A stretch of 64,000 bases of DNA from Mesotoga sp. UBA6090 (GCF_002435945.1 NZ_DIXC01000040.1:1-64000); one strand, 5' to 3'. Shown: positions 8,523-17,724, counted from the stretch's first letter. The notes: a model not told the origin generated them from the sequence alone. Made by a program: numbers and translations.

Positions 8523-9905
8523 ATGGGTAAGTTTGTGCTTGGTCCAACGTTCGAGGAAATGCTGCATCCAGAGAAGATCGACAGAAAAACGAGAGAGATC
8601 GCCTGGAAGATGAGGGAGGAAGATCCTCTGGATCCGATAAATCTGTACAACATTTCCTGGAGAGACATCGATAACAGGATCTACTATTTCGTTCTTCCGA
8701 AGGAATTTACTGGAGTCGATGCAAATATCGTCATTCTGTACGGAAAGGATTTCCCCACTGGCAGCCACAAGGTGGGAGCGACTTATTCGATTTTGATGGA
8801 AAAGGTTTTGAGAGGCGAAGTGGATCCAACTTACCACACTTTGGTTTGGCCTTCTACAGGCAACTATGGAATCGGAGGCGCTTGGGTCGGATGCAGAATG
8901 AAGTTCGATTCAGTAGTCATTCTTCCCGAAGAGATGTCCTCTGAGAGATTCGACATAATTAGAGAGTATGGCGCGAGAGTTATAGCAACCCCAGGTTGTG
9001 AGTCGAACGTGAAAGAGATTTACGATAAAGCAAAGGAATTGAAGGCAGCCAATCCAGAGAAAGTCCGTGTTCTCAATCAGTTTGAGGAGCTCGGAAACTA
9101 TAGATTTCATTATTATGTGACAGGAAACACGATTCTGGAGATGATGGACGAGCTCAGGCTCGGTAACGGCAGGGTCTCCGCGGTCGTTGCGACGGTCGGC
9201 TCGGCAGGGACTATCGCTTGCGGCGACAGGATAAAGGAAGTATATCCTGAAGTGAAGATAGTGGCAGGAGAACCCGTGCAGTGCCCGACTCTTTCGCTCA
9301 ATGGTTATGGTGGCCATGACATTCAGGGAATCGGAGACAAACACGTGACCTGGATTCACAATGTGATGAACAACGATGCAGTTGTTGCGCTTGATGACAT
9401 CGAATGCAAGAAACTGCTCCAGGTCATGACCGATGACGAGGGCAAGAGATTCTTGAAGCAGTTTCTAAAGGAAAAAGATGTGGAGACAATGGCAGATATT
9501 TTCGGTATCTCGGGAGTTGCGAACGTCGTCGGTGCTATAAAGATGGCAAAGCACTACAAAATGACCGGCGAAGACAACATCGTGACCATTGCAACAGACA
9601 ACATGGATCGCTATCATTCTGTAATGGCGAACATGACAAAGACTTACGGTAGCCTCACCATGGATGAAGCGAAGCACAGGTTCGAATCGTTTGCCCTTGG
9701 AGCAAAGACGGACTGGATATTCGAAGGGACCATGGAGAACCGAATGAGATGGCACAATTTGAAGTACTATACCTGGGTCGAACAACAGGGGAGAACTGTT
9801 GAAGAACTCAACGGCACGATGTCTCAGGATTTCTGGAAGGCTGAAAGGGAAAAGGTTGGTGGGATCGACAGGCTCCTCCTTGATTACCGCGAAAAAACCA
9901 GATAG
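8523..9905 (+). CDS. PLP-dependent fold-type II enzyme (cysteine synthase/threonine synthase-like), substrate unknown
   Basis: 460 residues from ATG 8523 with AAGGAGG 8510-8516. Lys83 in FPTGSHKVGA is the predicted Schiff-base lysine; WPSTGNYGIGGAW matches the phosphate/substrate loop and VATVGSAGTIACGDR the glycine-rich PLP phosphate loop. The family includes cysteine synthases, diaminopropionate ammonia-lyase and threonine dehydratases; this longer form has its own N- and C-terminal extensions. It lies 30 nt after the xanthine dehydrogenase subunit and is probably in the ade operon. By position, a role in catabolising a purine-derived amino acid is possible, but that is inference. In some bacteria a diaminopropionate ammonia-lyase gene lies near xanthine dehydrogenase genes. 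Confidence 0.85.
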   Translation: MGKFVLGPTFEEMLHPEKIDRKTREIAWKMREEDPLDPINLYNISWRDIDNRIYYFVLPKEFTGVDANIVILYGKDFPTGSHKVGATYSILMEKVLRGEVDPTYHTLVWPSTGNYGIGGAWVGCRMKFDSVVILPEEMSSERFDIIREYGARVIATPGCESNVKEIYDKAKELKAANPEKVRVLNQFEELGNYRFHYYVTGNTILEMMDELRLGNGRVSAVVATVGSAGTIACGDRIKEVYPEVKIVAGEPVQCPTLSLNGYGGHDIQGIGDKHVTWIHNVMNNDAVVALDDIECKKLLQVMTDDEGKRFLKQFLKEKDVETMADIFGISGVANVVGAIKMAKHYKMTGEDNIVTIATDNMDRYHSVMANMTKTYGSLTMDEAKHRFESFALGAKTDWIFEGTMENRMRWHNLKYYTWVEQQGRTVEELNGTMSQDFWKAEREKVGGIDRLLLDYREKTR

Positions 9906-9927
9906 TTTGGAAGCGTAATTCTATGTT

Positions 9928-9955
9928 TTGTTTTTTGTAAGCTTTGTAGTACAAT
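9928..9955 (+). promoter_or_regulatory. Promoter of the UgpB-like transporter operon
   Basis: TTGTTT (9928-9933), 16-bp spacer, TACAAT (9950-9955). Transcription starting near 9962 would place the long hairpin at 9973-10020 in the 5' leader. Confidence 0.45.
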
Positions 9956-9972
9956 GAACATATGGTGGTACT

Positions 9973-10020
9973 GACAAAGAGAAAACTGCCTACCTTTTTG
10001 GAGGCTGTTTTCTCTTTGTC
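9973..10020 (+). terminator. 18-bp stem-loop between the PLP gene and the ABC operon (terminator or leader structure)
   Basis: GACAAAGAGAAAACTGCC (9973-9990) pairs with 10003-10020 with a single mismatch; loop of 12 nt. The following bases (TGTCTGAGC) do not form a strong T-tract on the plus strand, so it may be an imperfect terminator for the ade operon or a structured leader of the next operon, whose promoter is predicted just upstream of it. Confidence 0.6.
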
Positions 10021-10075
10021 TGTCTGAGCAGTTGCTTTGGCTTAAGGTCCTATCCCAAACATGGAGGTGGTTCTT

Positions 10076-11386
10076 TTGAGAAAGCTTCTTCTTCTTTCGA
10101 TCGTGTTGATCTTCTCACTCGTACTGTCCGCAACAACAATCCAGTTCTGGCATGCAATGGGTGGCTGGAGAATCGATTTTCTGCAGTCTCAGGCAGATGC
10201 ATTTATGAAATTACACCCTGACATCAAGGTTGAAGTGCAGTACACTGGAAGCTACAGAGACACTCTGAACAAGATGATCGCCGGGGTTCAGGCAGGAACG
10301 GCTCCTCATGTAGTTCAGGTCTTCGAAATCGGTACTCAGATGATGATAGATGGAGAGGTCGCAATTCCAATCGAAGAGATGATGGAGGCCGATCCGTCCT
10401 TTGACATCGGGAAGTTCATGCCTCAGGTGCTAAACTATTACAGAGTGAACGGAAAGCTTTATTCCATGCCCTTCAACTCTTCTAATGCCATCGTATTCTA
10501 TAACAAGATGCTTTTTGAGAAAGCAGGCTTGGATCCCAACGATCCACCAACGACTTTCGAGAGCTTCATCGATGTGGCGCGAAAGCTCACTGTGAAGGAT
10601 GCCTCAGGGAATGTTGAGCAGGCAGGTTTTACAGTATCTTTGAATTCCTGGTTCTTTGAACAGCTTATGGCAGCTCAAGATGCTCCGCTTATCAATCAGA
10701 ATAATGGTAGAACGGGGAGACCTACGGCAGCAGTGTTTAACACGCCAGAGGGTCTTGCGATTTTTGAATGGTGGAATGCCATGTCCCAAGAAGGCACCAT
10801 GATTAACACCAAATTTGAGGATTGGACCGCAGCAAGAAACCTGTTCATTTCTCAGAAAGCCGCAATGCTCATGACTTCAACTTCAGATGTAGCTCTTATG
10901 ATGGAATCTGCGGAGACAAACGGATTCGAACTTGGCAGTGTTTTCTTGCCTAGACCGGCAGACTCAAAGGCCGGAGGAGCGATTATCGGCGGAGGGAGTC
11001 TGTGGTTGATTGATGGCCATCCAGATGCAGAAACAAAGGCAGCATGGGAATTCATAAAATTCATGGCCGGAACTGAGCAGCAGATTGAATGGCACAAGGC
11101 AACTGGCTACTTTCCAGTCAGAAAAGACTCAGTTGAAAAGCTAGTTGCAAGTGGTTACTACGGTGATTATCCTGATCACCTAACGGCGTTACTGCAGCTG
11201 CTGCTTTCTGTGCAAAGCTACAATACAAACGGTGCAATAACTGGCGCTTTTCCTGAGATCAGGACGGTTGTGACCACTGCCATCGAGAAAATGATTGCAG
11301 GGGAAATGACACCTGCGCAGGCGCTAAAATATGCCGAGGACGGTGCAACACGAGCAATAGTCGACTATAACGAAGCAAACTATTAG
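10076..11386 (+). CDS. Sugar ABC transporter substrate-binding protein (UgpB-like)
   Basis: 436 residues from TTG 10076 (GGAGGTGG 10063-10070). Signal peptide MRKLLLLSIVLIFSLVLSA, then TTIQFWHAMGG, a family-1 extracellular solute-binding fold. The hinge sequence MPFNSSNAIVFYNKMLFEKAGLDP and the WEFIKFMAGTEQQIEWHKATGYFPVR region resemble the glycerol-3-phosphate/oligosaccharide (UgpB) branch. The ligand cannot be deduced. It binds substrate in the periplasm and delivers it to the two permeases downstream. No ATPase gene is present, so a shared MsmK/UgpC-type ATPase encoded elsewhere is expected. A stem-loop follows the stop codon. Confidence 0.93.
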   Translation: MRKLLLLSIVLIFSLVLSATTIQFWHAMGGWRIDFLQSQADAFMKLHPDIKVEVQYTGSYRDTLNKMIAGVQAGTAPHVVQVFEIGTQMMIDGEVAIPIEEMMEADPSFDIGKFMPQVLNYYRVNGKLYSMPFNSSNAIVFYNKMLFEKAGLDPNDPPTTFESFIDVARKLTVKDASGNVEQAGFTVSLNSWFFEQLMAAQDAPLINQNNGRTGRPTAAVFNTPEGLAIFEWWNAMSQEGTMINTKFEDWTAARNLFISQKAAMLMTSTSDVALMMESAETNGFELGSVFLPRPADSKAGGAIIGGGSLWLIDGHPDAETKAAWEFIKFMAGTEQQIEWHKATGYFPVRKDSVEKLVASGYYGDYPDHLTALLQLLLSVQSYNTNGAITGAFPEIRTVVTTAIEKMIAGEMTPAQALKYAEDGATRAIVDYNEANY

Positions 11387-11404
11387 TCTTTTCTTTTTCT
11401 GAGT

Positions 11405-11427
11405 GGAGCGGGTTCAAGGCCCGCTCC
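11405..11427 (+). terminator. Intercistronic stem-loop between binding protein and first permease
   Basis: Perfect 8-bp arms GGAGCGGG (11405-11412) and CCCGCTCC (11420-11427), loop TTCAAGG, followed by CTTTGAT. It probably acts as a partial terminator or 3' stabiliser that raises binding-protein mRNA over permease mRNA. The same design occurs at 41492-41514. Confidence 0.7.
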
Positions 11428-11447
11428 CTTTGATCTGGAGGTGGAGA

Positions 11448-12314
11448 ATGCGAAAGTGGTTACCATATCTTTTGCTGGTGCCTACCTTTCTGATAATAGT
11501 CTTGTTTATCTACTATCCCGCAGTAGAGGCTTTCAGGTTGAGTCTTTACAGGGTGTCTACTTTCGGTAACAAGACTACTTTTGTGGGGATTCAGAACTAC
11601 ATTAATTTATTCAACAATGAGCAGTATCTCTCATCGGTGCGGATGACAGTGGTTTACGTGGGACTATCTGTGACAATCTCAATATTTCTAGGCTTCATAA
11701 TTGCTATGCTTCTTACTCAGAATGTTCCGGGCACAAAGCTCTATAGGACGTTTTTATTTGCTCCTTATGCGGTTTCACCGGCAATCGCCGGTACGTTATG
11801 GACTTTTCTCCTAAACCCGGTTGTTGGTCATGTCAACTATGTATTCATGAAGCTTTTCGGAGTTCAGGTCGAATGGTTGACTTCGAAACCGTATGCATTC
11901 TATGCCTTGATCTTCGCCACGGTATGGAAAATACTCCCCTTCAATATGATTTTTTATATTGCCAGCATCCAAAATGTCTCAGGAGATCTGCTTGAAGCAG
12001 CTACTCTAGATGGTGCAGGGGTGATGAAGAAAACATGGAGAATCATCTTTCCCCTGGTCTCACCAATAACGTTCTATCTCGTAATAATGAATATTGTTAG
12101 CACGATGTTCACGTCGTTTGCAATAGTCGATGTAATGACTAAGGGCGGACCCGGCGGCTATACAACAAACATGATCTACAGACTGTACCTGGACGCCTTC
12201 ACTTATCAGAAGAGGGGACCTGCCTCAGCTCAAAGTGTTATCATGTTTCTCATAATGATAGTTGTAACTATTATCTATTTCACGGTTGCAGAAAGGCGAG
12301 TTCACTACCAATGA
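11448..12314 (+). CDS. ABC transporter permease (UgpA/MalF-like)
   Basis: 288 residues from ATG 11448 (GGAGGTGG 11437-11444); the longer frame from 11403 would run through the stem-loop. About six membrane helices, starting KWLPYLLLVPTFLIIVLFIYY. The cytoplasmic EAA loop EAATLDGAGVMKKTWRIIFP docks on the ATPase. It forms the inner-membrane channel with the next gene and receives substrate from the UgpB-like protein. Confidence 0.93.
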   Translation: MRKWLPYLLLVPTFLIIVLFIYYPAVEAFRLSLYRVSTFGNKTTFVGIQNYINLFNNEQYLSSVRMTVVYVGLSVTISIFLGFIIAMLLTQNVPGTKLYRTFLFAPYAVSPAIAGTLWTFLLNPVVGHVNYVFMKLFGVQVEWLTSKPYAFYALIFATVWKILPFNMIFYIASIQNVSGDLLEAATLDGAGVMKKTWRIIFPLVSPITFYLVIMNIVSTMFTSFAIVDVMTKGGPGGYTTNMIYRLYLDAFTYQKRGPASAQSVIMFLIMIVVTIIYFTVAERRVHYQ

Positions 12315-12323
12315 GGTGCGGCC

Positions 12324-13163
12324 ATGAAGAAGTCTACTAGGAAACTACTGAATACAGTGATTATTGAAGTCGTCCTGATTTCGATTTCATTCATTTTCAT
12401 AATGCCGTTGATTCTTGCTATCACTATGAGTCTTCAGCCGCCTCAAAGTGTCTTTTCTTTTCCCCCGAAGTTTTTCCCGACAGCGTTCCATATCAAGAAT
12501 TACTTCGATGCTTTCAAGACTGTTCCTTTTGCGCGTCTGCTTCTAAACAGTGCAATCGTGTCAATTGCGATTACTCTTGGCAAGCTCGTAACGGGAACAC
12601 TTGCGGGATACGCCTTTTCAAACTTTAGGTTCACCGGAAGAGGGCTGGCCTTCGGTTTTCTATTTGCAACGCTCTTCCTGCCGGCGGAGACTATTATGAT
12701 TGTTCCACTATTCTCGTTGATGAACAGATTTGGGTGGGTAAATACCTACTGGGCGCTGACAATCCCATTTATGGCGAGTGCAACAAACACTTTTTTAATG
12801 AGGCAGCAGTTCATGACGATTCCGCTTTCTCTGGAGGACGCTGCCAGAATCGATGGTGCCGGTCCGATCAAGTATTTCTTGAAGATCCTTCTGCCTCTTT
12901 CCAAATCGATCATTGCAGGTTCGGCGATCATAAACTTTGTCTATTCGTGGAACATATATTTGTGGCCTCTGATAGTTACGATGGAAGATAAGATGAAGAC
13001 AGTGCAAATTGGAGTGAAAATGCTGATCGATGCCGAATCTGCTAACAACTGGGGGATAATCATGGCCGGTACTATGATTGCAGTCATTCCAACGCTTGTC
13101 GTTTTCTTCCTGTTGCAGAATCTCTTCGTAAAAAGTCTTGTCGGCACTGGCATAAAGGAATAG
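12324..13163 (+). CDS. ABC transporter permease (UgpE/MalG-like)
   Basis: 279 residues, ATG with GAGGTGCGG upstream, 9 nt after the first permease. Six predicted helices. The EAA loop reads EDAARIDGAGPIKYFLKILLP and the protein ends NLFVKSLVGTGIKE, a usual MalG-type tail. Second half of the transmembrane channel. No clear terminator was seen before the convergent LtaS-like gene. Confidence 0.93.
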   Translation: MKKSTRKLLNTVIIEVVLISISFIFIMPLILAITMSLQPPQSVFSFPPKFFPTAFHIKNYFDAFKTVPFARLLLNSAIVSIAITLGKLVTGTLAGYAFSNFRFTGRGLAFGFLFATLFLPAETIMIVPLFSLMNRFGWVNTYWALTIPFMASATNTFLMRQQFMTIPLSLEDAARIDGAGPIKYFLKILLPLSKSIIAGSAIINFVYSWNIYLWPLIVTMEDKMKTVQIGVKMLIDAESANNWGIIMAGTMIAVIPTLVVFFLLQNLFVKSLVGTGIKE

Positions 13164-13351
13164 GTAGAGCCGACCGATATTGAGTATAGGAAAAGCAAGA
13201 CAAAGCAGGTCAAATTGTTTGGTATATCAACTTATTTGAGAATGAATAGAAGACAACGATAGATCCCTTGACAGCTTTTGTAGCCGGACACAACGATGCT
13301 TCATACCGAGCGGCAAAGCTAAAGCTCTCGTGATCCTTTCGCTTTCAGGGT

Positions 13352-15190
13352 CTAGTTTTCTTTGGTGCCTGTTCCGCTCGTCAGCTTCGAAATCGAGTTG
13401 TTGAGAATGAAATACTTCGAGGCTGCTATCTGCTGTATGGAGTCTTTATATCCATCCAGGCAACTGAAAGGAGCTATCTCTACTCCGCTGTTCCTGTTGA
13501 TTGCGCTGCTGTTGTTGAGTACTCCGTCGCTTGACATGATAAACACTCTACTATTATCGATGAAGGAGCCTTCGGGGACGTAATGAGTCAATGCGGCAAA
13601 TCCCGATGAAGCATTCAAAAGATCACGTCCGAAAAGGATCCCGTTTCGCTCCACTATTCCGATGAGATTCAGAAGAGTCGGGAAGAAATCAATCTGACCG
13701 CCAACTGTAGAGTTGACTATCCGAAGATCGGAACCCGGTATGTGAAAGATCAGCGGTATATTCATCGCCTGCGCGAAATCATACTCGTCTTGAAGAAGAT
13801 CGGTCAAGATGTCTTTGTTCTCTTTGTTGAATGGGTACAGCCCCGCATGATCACCATATAGGACTATCAGGGAGTCTTCATACAGCCCGGCCTTCTCAAG
13901 ACCTTCGACAAATTTACCGAGTGCCCTGTCTGCATAATTGACAGACTGAATGTAGTTGCCGAATAGGGTCTCTTCGTGCTCGGGAAGTAGCTCTATGCTT
14001 CTCAATTCCTCGGGAATTTCATACGGATTGTGGCTGGTGAGCGTCACGATGAATGCAAAGAACGGTTCCACCAAACTTTCTAGATGCTCCAGCGTTTGCC
14101 TGAACAGCGAGAAATCACTCAGTCCAAAACCGATAATCTCATCGCTTTCCATGTCCTCTAGACTAATGAAATCGGAAAAACCTAACGCTGGATAGATCTT
14201 CTCCCGGTTCCAGAACCACCCGTTGTTGCCATGAAATGCAACCGTGTGGTAGCCTTCAGACTTGAGAAGCGATGGTAGACTGTAAAAACTGTTGTCTTCT
14301 CTTGTCTGATATACGGAGACTTCTCCGAGCGAATGCATTGAATTGAGAATAACAAATTCGCAATCAGAAGTATTTCCCGCTCCGACCTGTTGATATACTT
14401 CATCAAAATATAGGGAATCGGCCGAGATCAGACGATTTAGGTTCGGTGTGATTTCCTGACCATTGTAAGAGAAGTTAACAAGGAAATCCTGGAATGACTC
14501 CAATTGTATCACGATGATGTTCCTGCCTTCTGCAATGGAAAAGTACTTGCCTGCCTCCGCCATCTTATTGACGTAACCGTTGTACGAGACTCTTTCGTCA
14601 ACGGCTATTCCTTTGTCAACTCCGGGGACTGCTTTCACCAGATCAAACATGTGATAGGCAAGTACGCCGTATCTATTGAAGACAAAGTAAGATTGCAGCG
14701 CTTCAGAGGAAAAAGGTAAAATAAGGCCTATCAACATAACAATCGTAATAAGGATATCCGTGTACCCCGGCTTTCTTCCTGTCCATTCTTCTACCGAAGA
14801 AGTCTTTTTTCTCAGATAGAAACCAACGGGTATCAAATCGACTATAAATATGAAGCTTACCGGATGAAGGACGTAGATTATGCTGTCTTTTACCGCACCT
14901 ACTTGTCCGACATGAACAAGTTCCTTCACCGAAGGTAGAAAACCGAAATACTGGAAGTATAAAAAATCAACGAAGAGAATACATGAGATAACACAGTACA
15001 GAAGAAAGAACTTCCCTCTGAACACCACCCAGAAAAGCAGTAGAAGGAATGCCAACCAGGAGAGTGTTCCAAGCAACAGGGATGCCCTTGCAAGCTCAGC
15101 AGTGTAAGCGTAAAAGACAAGGGATTTCACGATAATCAGAACTACTATTAACGCAGTGGTCTTTGGTGTCCATTGATAAGTCTTCTTCAA
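13352..15190 (-). CDS. LtaS/MdoB-like membrane phosphoglycerol-transferase family protein (sulfatase fold)
   Basis: 612 residues from TTG 15190 (GGATGAGA upstream). Five hydrophobic segments (about 12-30, 38-56, 60-80, 110-125, 145-160) precede an extracytoplasmic alkaline-phosphatase/sulfatase domain. Predicted metal and catalytic residues are Glu241 (QLESFQDF), Thr274 (GAGNTSDCEF, the nucleophile position in LtaS) and YGDHAG. LtaS enzymes polymerise glycerol phosphate from phosphatidylglycerol, while related MdoB modifies periplasmic glucans. In a diderm without classical lipoteichoic acid, the acceptor here is unknown; modification of envelope glycans or lipids is an inference. It has its own promoter and reads away from the diguanylate cyclase gene. 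Confidence 0.88.
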   Translation of the reverse strand: MKKTYQWTPKTTALIVVLIIVKSLVFYAYTAELARASLLLGTLSWLAFLLLLFWVVFRGKFFLLYCVISCILFVDFLYFQYFGFLPSVKELVHVGQVGAVKDSIIYVLHPVSFIFIVDLIPVGFYLRKKTSSVEEWTGRKPGYTDILITIVMLIGLILPFSSEALQSYFVFNRYGVLAYHMFDLVKAVPGVDKGIAVDERVSYNGYVNKMAEAGKYFSIAEGRNIIVIQLESFQDFLVNFSYNGQEITPNLNRLISADSLYFDEVYQQVGAGNTSDCEFVILNSMHSLGEVSVYQTREDNSFYSLPSLLKSEGYHTVAFHGNNGWFWNREKIYPALGFSDFISLEDMESDEIIGFGLSDFSLFRQTLEHLESLVEPFFAFIVTLTSHNPYEIPEELRSIELLPEHEETLFGNYIQSVNYADRALGKFVEGLEKAGLYEDSLIVLYGDHAGLYPFNKENKDILTDLLQDEYDFAQAMNIPLIFHIPGSDLRIVNSTVGGQIDFFPTLLNLIGIVERNGILFGRDLLNASSGFAALTHYVPEGSFIDNSRVFIMSSDGVLNNSSAINRNSGVEIAPFSCLDGYKDSIQQIAASKYFILNNSISKLTSGTGTKEN

Positions 15191-15232
15191 ATTAATCTCA
15201 TCCCAGAATCCTAATGTGTGTCGACGTTTTAG

Positions 15233-15261
15233 ATTATACTAACTTAAGTGCGATCATTCAA
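15233..15261 (-). promoter_or_regulatory. Promoter of the LtaS-like gene
   Basis: On the reverse strand TTGAAT (15261-15256), 17-bp spacer, perfect TATAAT (15238-15233), about 43 bp from the TTG start. Confidence 0.6.
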
Positions 15262-15327
15262 TGACTTCTTTCTTCTGGTGGCATGATTTTGCAACGATTT
15301 AGTTAAGAAGTTGGAGGGTGGTTGAGA

Positions 15328-16998
15328 ATGTTCGGAGAAAAGAATTTTGGGATGCCTTTTAAGAACTTTGAATCGAGGTCTCTTCATCTCGATAACCGAG
15401 AAATGGAGGAATTCGAGCTAGTCTTTTCTGTCAATGAAGATAGCATCGATCTTGTTGACAGTACTGGATCCGGAAAATCGGACTCCAGGCTGAGCGAAAT
15501 CTTCTCTACGTACAACGACATTGGAAGGCTTTCCTCAATGCTGGGAATTGAAGATCTATCTTCAATCATTCTCAGGGCAAGTAATGGAGAGAGTACTGAC
15601 TTAGCGTGTTGTACCAAGGCTTTTGGCGTGCCGCGTTATTATTTGGTCAAGGCCGAGAAGAACGATTGCACAGTCAAGATCAGATTTGAAGAGTTAGGTC
15701 GACACCTGGCCGGCGAAGGCTACCGGAACTCTCTTCTTTCCTCCTTCATAAAGATCGTTCAGGACGCACCGGTTGCAGTCTCTATAAAAAATAGTTCTTG
15801 CGACTCGTTATGGCTGAATGAGATGGCAAAGGAAGCTGGCTTCATTACTCAAGATCAAGATATGTCTCCCAGAAAAGAGAGTTTCATTGAGATGGTTCAA
15901 CATGAAGGAGAAAGCGAATACTTTAGAAGTTTCGTGGTAGATCTAAAAGACAGAGATTCCGGATTCGTTAGCGTAAAGTACTCGATTGATATAAGCGATA
16001 GTGAGAAAGCCAAGTATAAGCTCCAGATGAGCAGGAACAAGATACGGAGACTTCATGAGGTAGCCCTTGAACTGGCGAAGGCAGATACGGAGGAAGAGGT
16101 CTATGATCTCTTCATAAATGCGTCCTGCAGAATTCTAGAATTCGCTGTATACAGTCTAGACATTGTGGAGGGGGAAGATCTCGTTGTGAAGAGGGTGACC
16201 AATTCAGTTCCAAATAATGGTGAGGAACGCTACAGCAAGTACGAAGGAGTCGCCGGGAGGACCCTCTGGGAGGGAAAAACTCTCGTCTTTCCCGATATTA
16301 CGACGTGCCAAGAGGCAAGGCCAAGAAGTAGCGACTACAAATCCGCGCTGAGCATACCTCTTGGAAACTTTGGAGTTTTTCAAACGATATCAACTGAGCG
16401 GGACGCGTTTGACAGCGAGGATGTTGAGCTCGCAGAATTACTGGCCGCGCATGTCACCGAGGCGATCAGCAGAATTCGAAGCAGAGGAGAGATCATAAGA
16501 CTCACCTATTACGATCCTCTAACGGGCGCGCTGAGCAGGTACGGGCTCGAGGAGTTTTCTGCCGCAGAGATCGAGAAATCGAATCGATTCTCCACACCTC
16601 TCTCATTGATGATGCTTGATGTCGATGACCTCAAGGCAATAAACGATTCCCTGGGCCATATATATGGTGACTTTATTCTTTCATGGGTGGTCGAATCAGT
16701 TAAGATGATCATCAGGAATTCCGACCGGATAATCAGGTGGGGTGGAGACGAGTTCTTGATAATCCTGCCCGGGGTTGCCATGGAAGGCGCCGAGTCTATG
16801 GGGAAGAGAATCCTCGATCGGCTTGAGAAAAGAAGCTTGGAAGAGGACACCACTGCTACAGTGAGCATAGGGATTACAGAGTATCTCGGAGATGGAGACA
16901 GTGTCGACGGTATGATATACCGTGCCGACCTGGCACTTCGTGCTGCAAAGAGCAAAGGAAAGAATCGTCTTCAAGTCTACAAAAAAGACTGCTTCTAA
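15328..16998 (+). CDS. GAF-GGDEF diguanylate cyclase
   Basis: 556 residues from ATG 15328 (GGAGGGTGG 15313-15321). The N-terminal 220 residues contain a degenerate PAS-like region (SSFIKIVQDAPVAVSIKN). A GAF domain follows (about 235-375, LHEVALELAKADTEEEVYD). The C-terminal GGDEF domain begins YYDPLTGALSR; GGDEF itself is residues 472-476, so cyclic-di-GMP synthesis from GTP is predicted. Arg463-x-x-Asp466, five residues before GGDEF, matches the allosteric inhibitory I-site. No transmembrane helix was seen, so it is probably a soluble sensor. Its last 4 nt overlap the end of the convergent gene. Confidence 0.92.
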   Translation: MFGEKNFGMPFKNFESRSLHLDNREMEEFELVFSVNEDSIDLVDSTGSGKSDSRLSEIFSTYNDIGRLSSMLGIEDLSSIILRASNGESTDLACCTKAFGVPRYYLVKAEKNDCTVKIRFEELGRHLAGEGYRNSLLSSFIKIVQDAPVAVSIKNSSCDSLWLNEMAKEAGFITQDQDMSPRKESFIEMVQHEGESEYFRSFVVDLKDRDSGFVSVKYSIDISDSEKAKYKLQMSRNKIRRLHEVALELAKADTEEEVYDLFINASCRILEFAVYSLDIVEGEDLVVKRVTNSVPNNGEERYSKYEGVAGRTLWEGKTLVFPDITTCQEARPRSSDYKSALSIPLGNFGVFQTISTERDAFDSEDVELAELLAAHVTEAISRIRSRGEIIRLTYYDPLTGALSRYGLEEFSAAEIEKSNRFSTPLSLMMLDVDDLKAINDSLGHIYGDFILSWVVESVKMIIRNSDRIIRWGGDEFLIILPGVAMEGAESMGKRILDRLEKRSLEEDTTATVSIGITEYLGDGDSVDGMIYRADLALRAAKSKGKNRLQVYKKDCF

Positions 16999-17423
16999 AT
17001 AGAGGGGTCGGTGTGGACGATCGAAAAGCGACCCGACTGATCCCTTTCCAGGTACACTGTTAAGCGAAGGTCTTTTATCCACTGACCATCACGAGTAGCT
17101 AGGTAAGCCCATCTCGAAGCATCAATATCGTAAGGCTTGAAGGAGACTGAAGCCAACAAAACAGCCGAATCACTGGATTCCTCACGGATCTTGATGTCTT
17201 CTATCACGAAGCCGGTCAATCTTGAATCTGAGGGAACTGATCGATCTTCATAGCTTCCGAAATATTCGTGGAGCAATTCTCCTGCTGTTTCCCTAATGTG
17301 TGACTCATGATAAAGACCGCTCTGAGCAGAGGAGAGGGTCAAGTCCTGTCCAAAGAAAAGCGCTGCCCCGAGAAAAACTGTCTGCAGAAGGATGATCAAA
17401 TAGATCCACCTGTAATCTTCCAA
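16995..17423 (-). CDS. Small single-pass membrane-anchored protein of unknown function
   Basis: 142 residues from TTG 17423 (AAGAGGGG 9 nt upstream; an earlier TTG at 17432 touches that site). One N-terminal membrane helix (WIYLIILLQTVFLGAALFF), then about 115 extracytoplasmic residues with alternating strands (VLLASVSFKPYDI, KDLRLTVYLERDQSGRFSIV), a layout similar to NTF2-like or DUF4829-type domains. I do not recognise the family. It converges on the diguanylate cyclase gene with a 4-nt overlap. Confidence 0.55.
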   Translation of the reverse strand: MEDYRWIYLIILLQTVFLGAALFFGQDLTLSSAQSGLYHESHIRETAGELLHEYFGSYEDRSVPSDSRLTGFVIEDIKIREESSDSAVLLASVSFKPYDIDASRWAYLATRDGQWIKDLRLTVYLERDQSGRFSIVHTDPSI

Positions 17424-17665
17424 TACAATCAACCCCTCTTAGATACGGTTTTCGATTCATTCGCCAAGATTATACCGCATCCTGCTTTCGTACCGGAACT
17501 ATTCTCTGTTGAGTAGATTTGATTATGACGCTTTATGCTATTATCACCGTCACCCTGGAGGAAGAGCACTTGTTCGGGAATAGTGTCATGCTTCATTCCA
17601 TTGTCCAGGTGGCTTCTTGAGTTTCTCGTTCTTCGATCATTTTAGAGTGGGACTCCAAATAATAA

Positions 17666-17696
17666 GACCCTTGTCTATAGCTCAAAGGCAAGGGCC
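17666..17696 (-). terminator. Intrinsic terminator of the flavodoxin gene
   Basis: On the reverse strand, arms GCCCTTG and CAAGGGT enclose a 15-nt loop and are followed by CTTATTATTT. It lies about 30 bp after the flavodoxin stop codon. Confidence 0.6.
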
Positions 17697-17724
17697 TCGC
17701 ACAATTGATGATTATCGAGGATCT

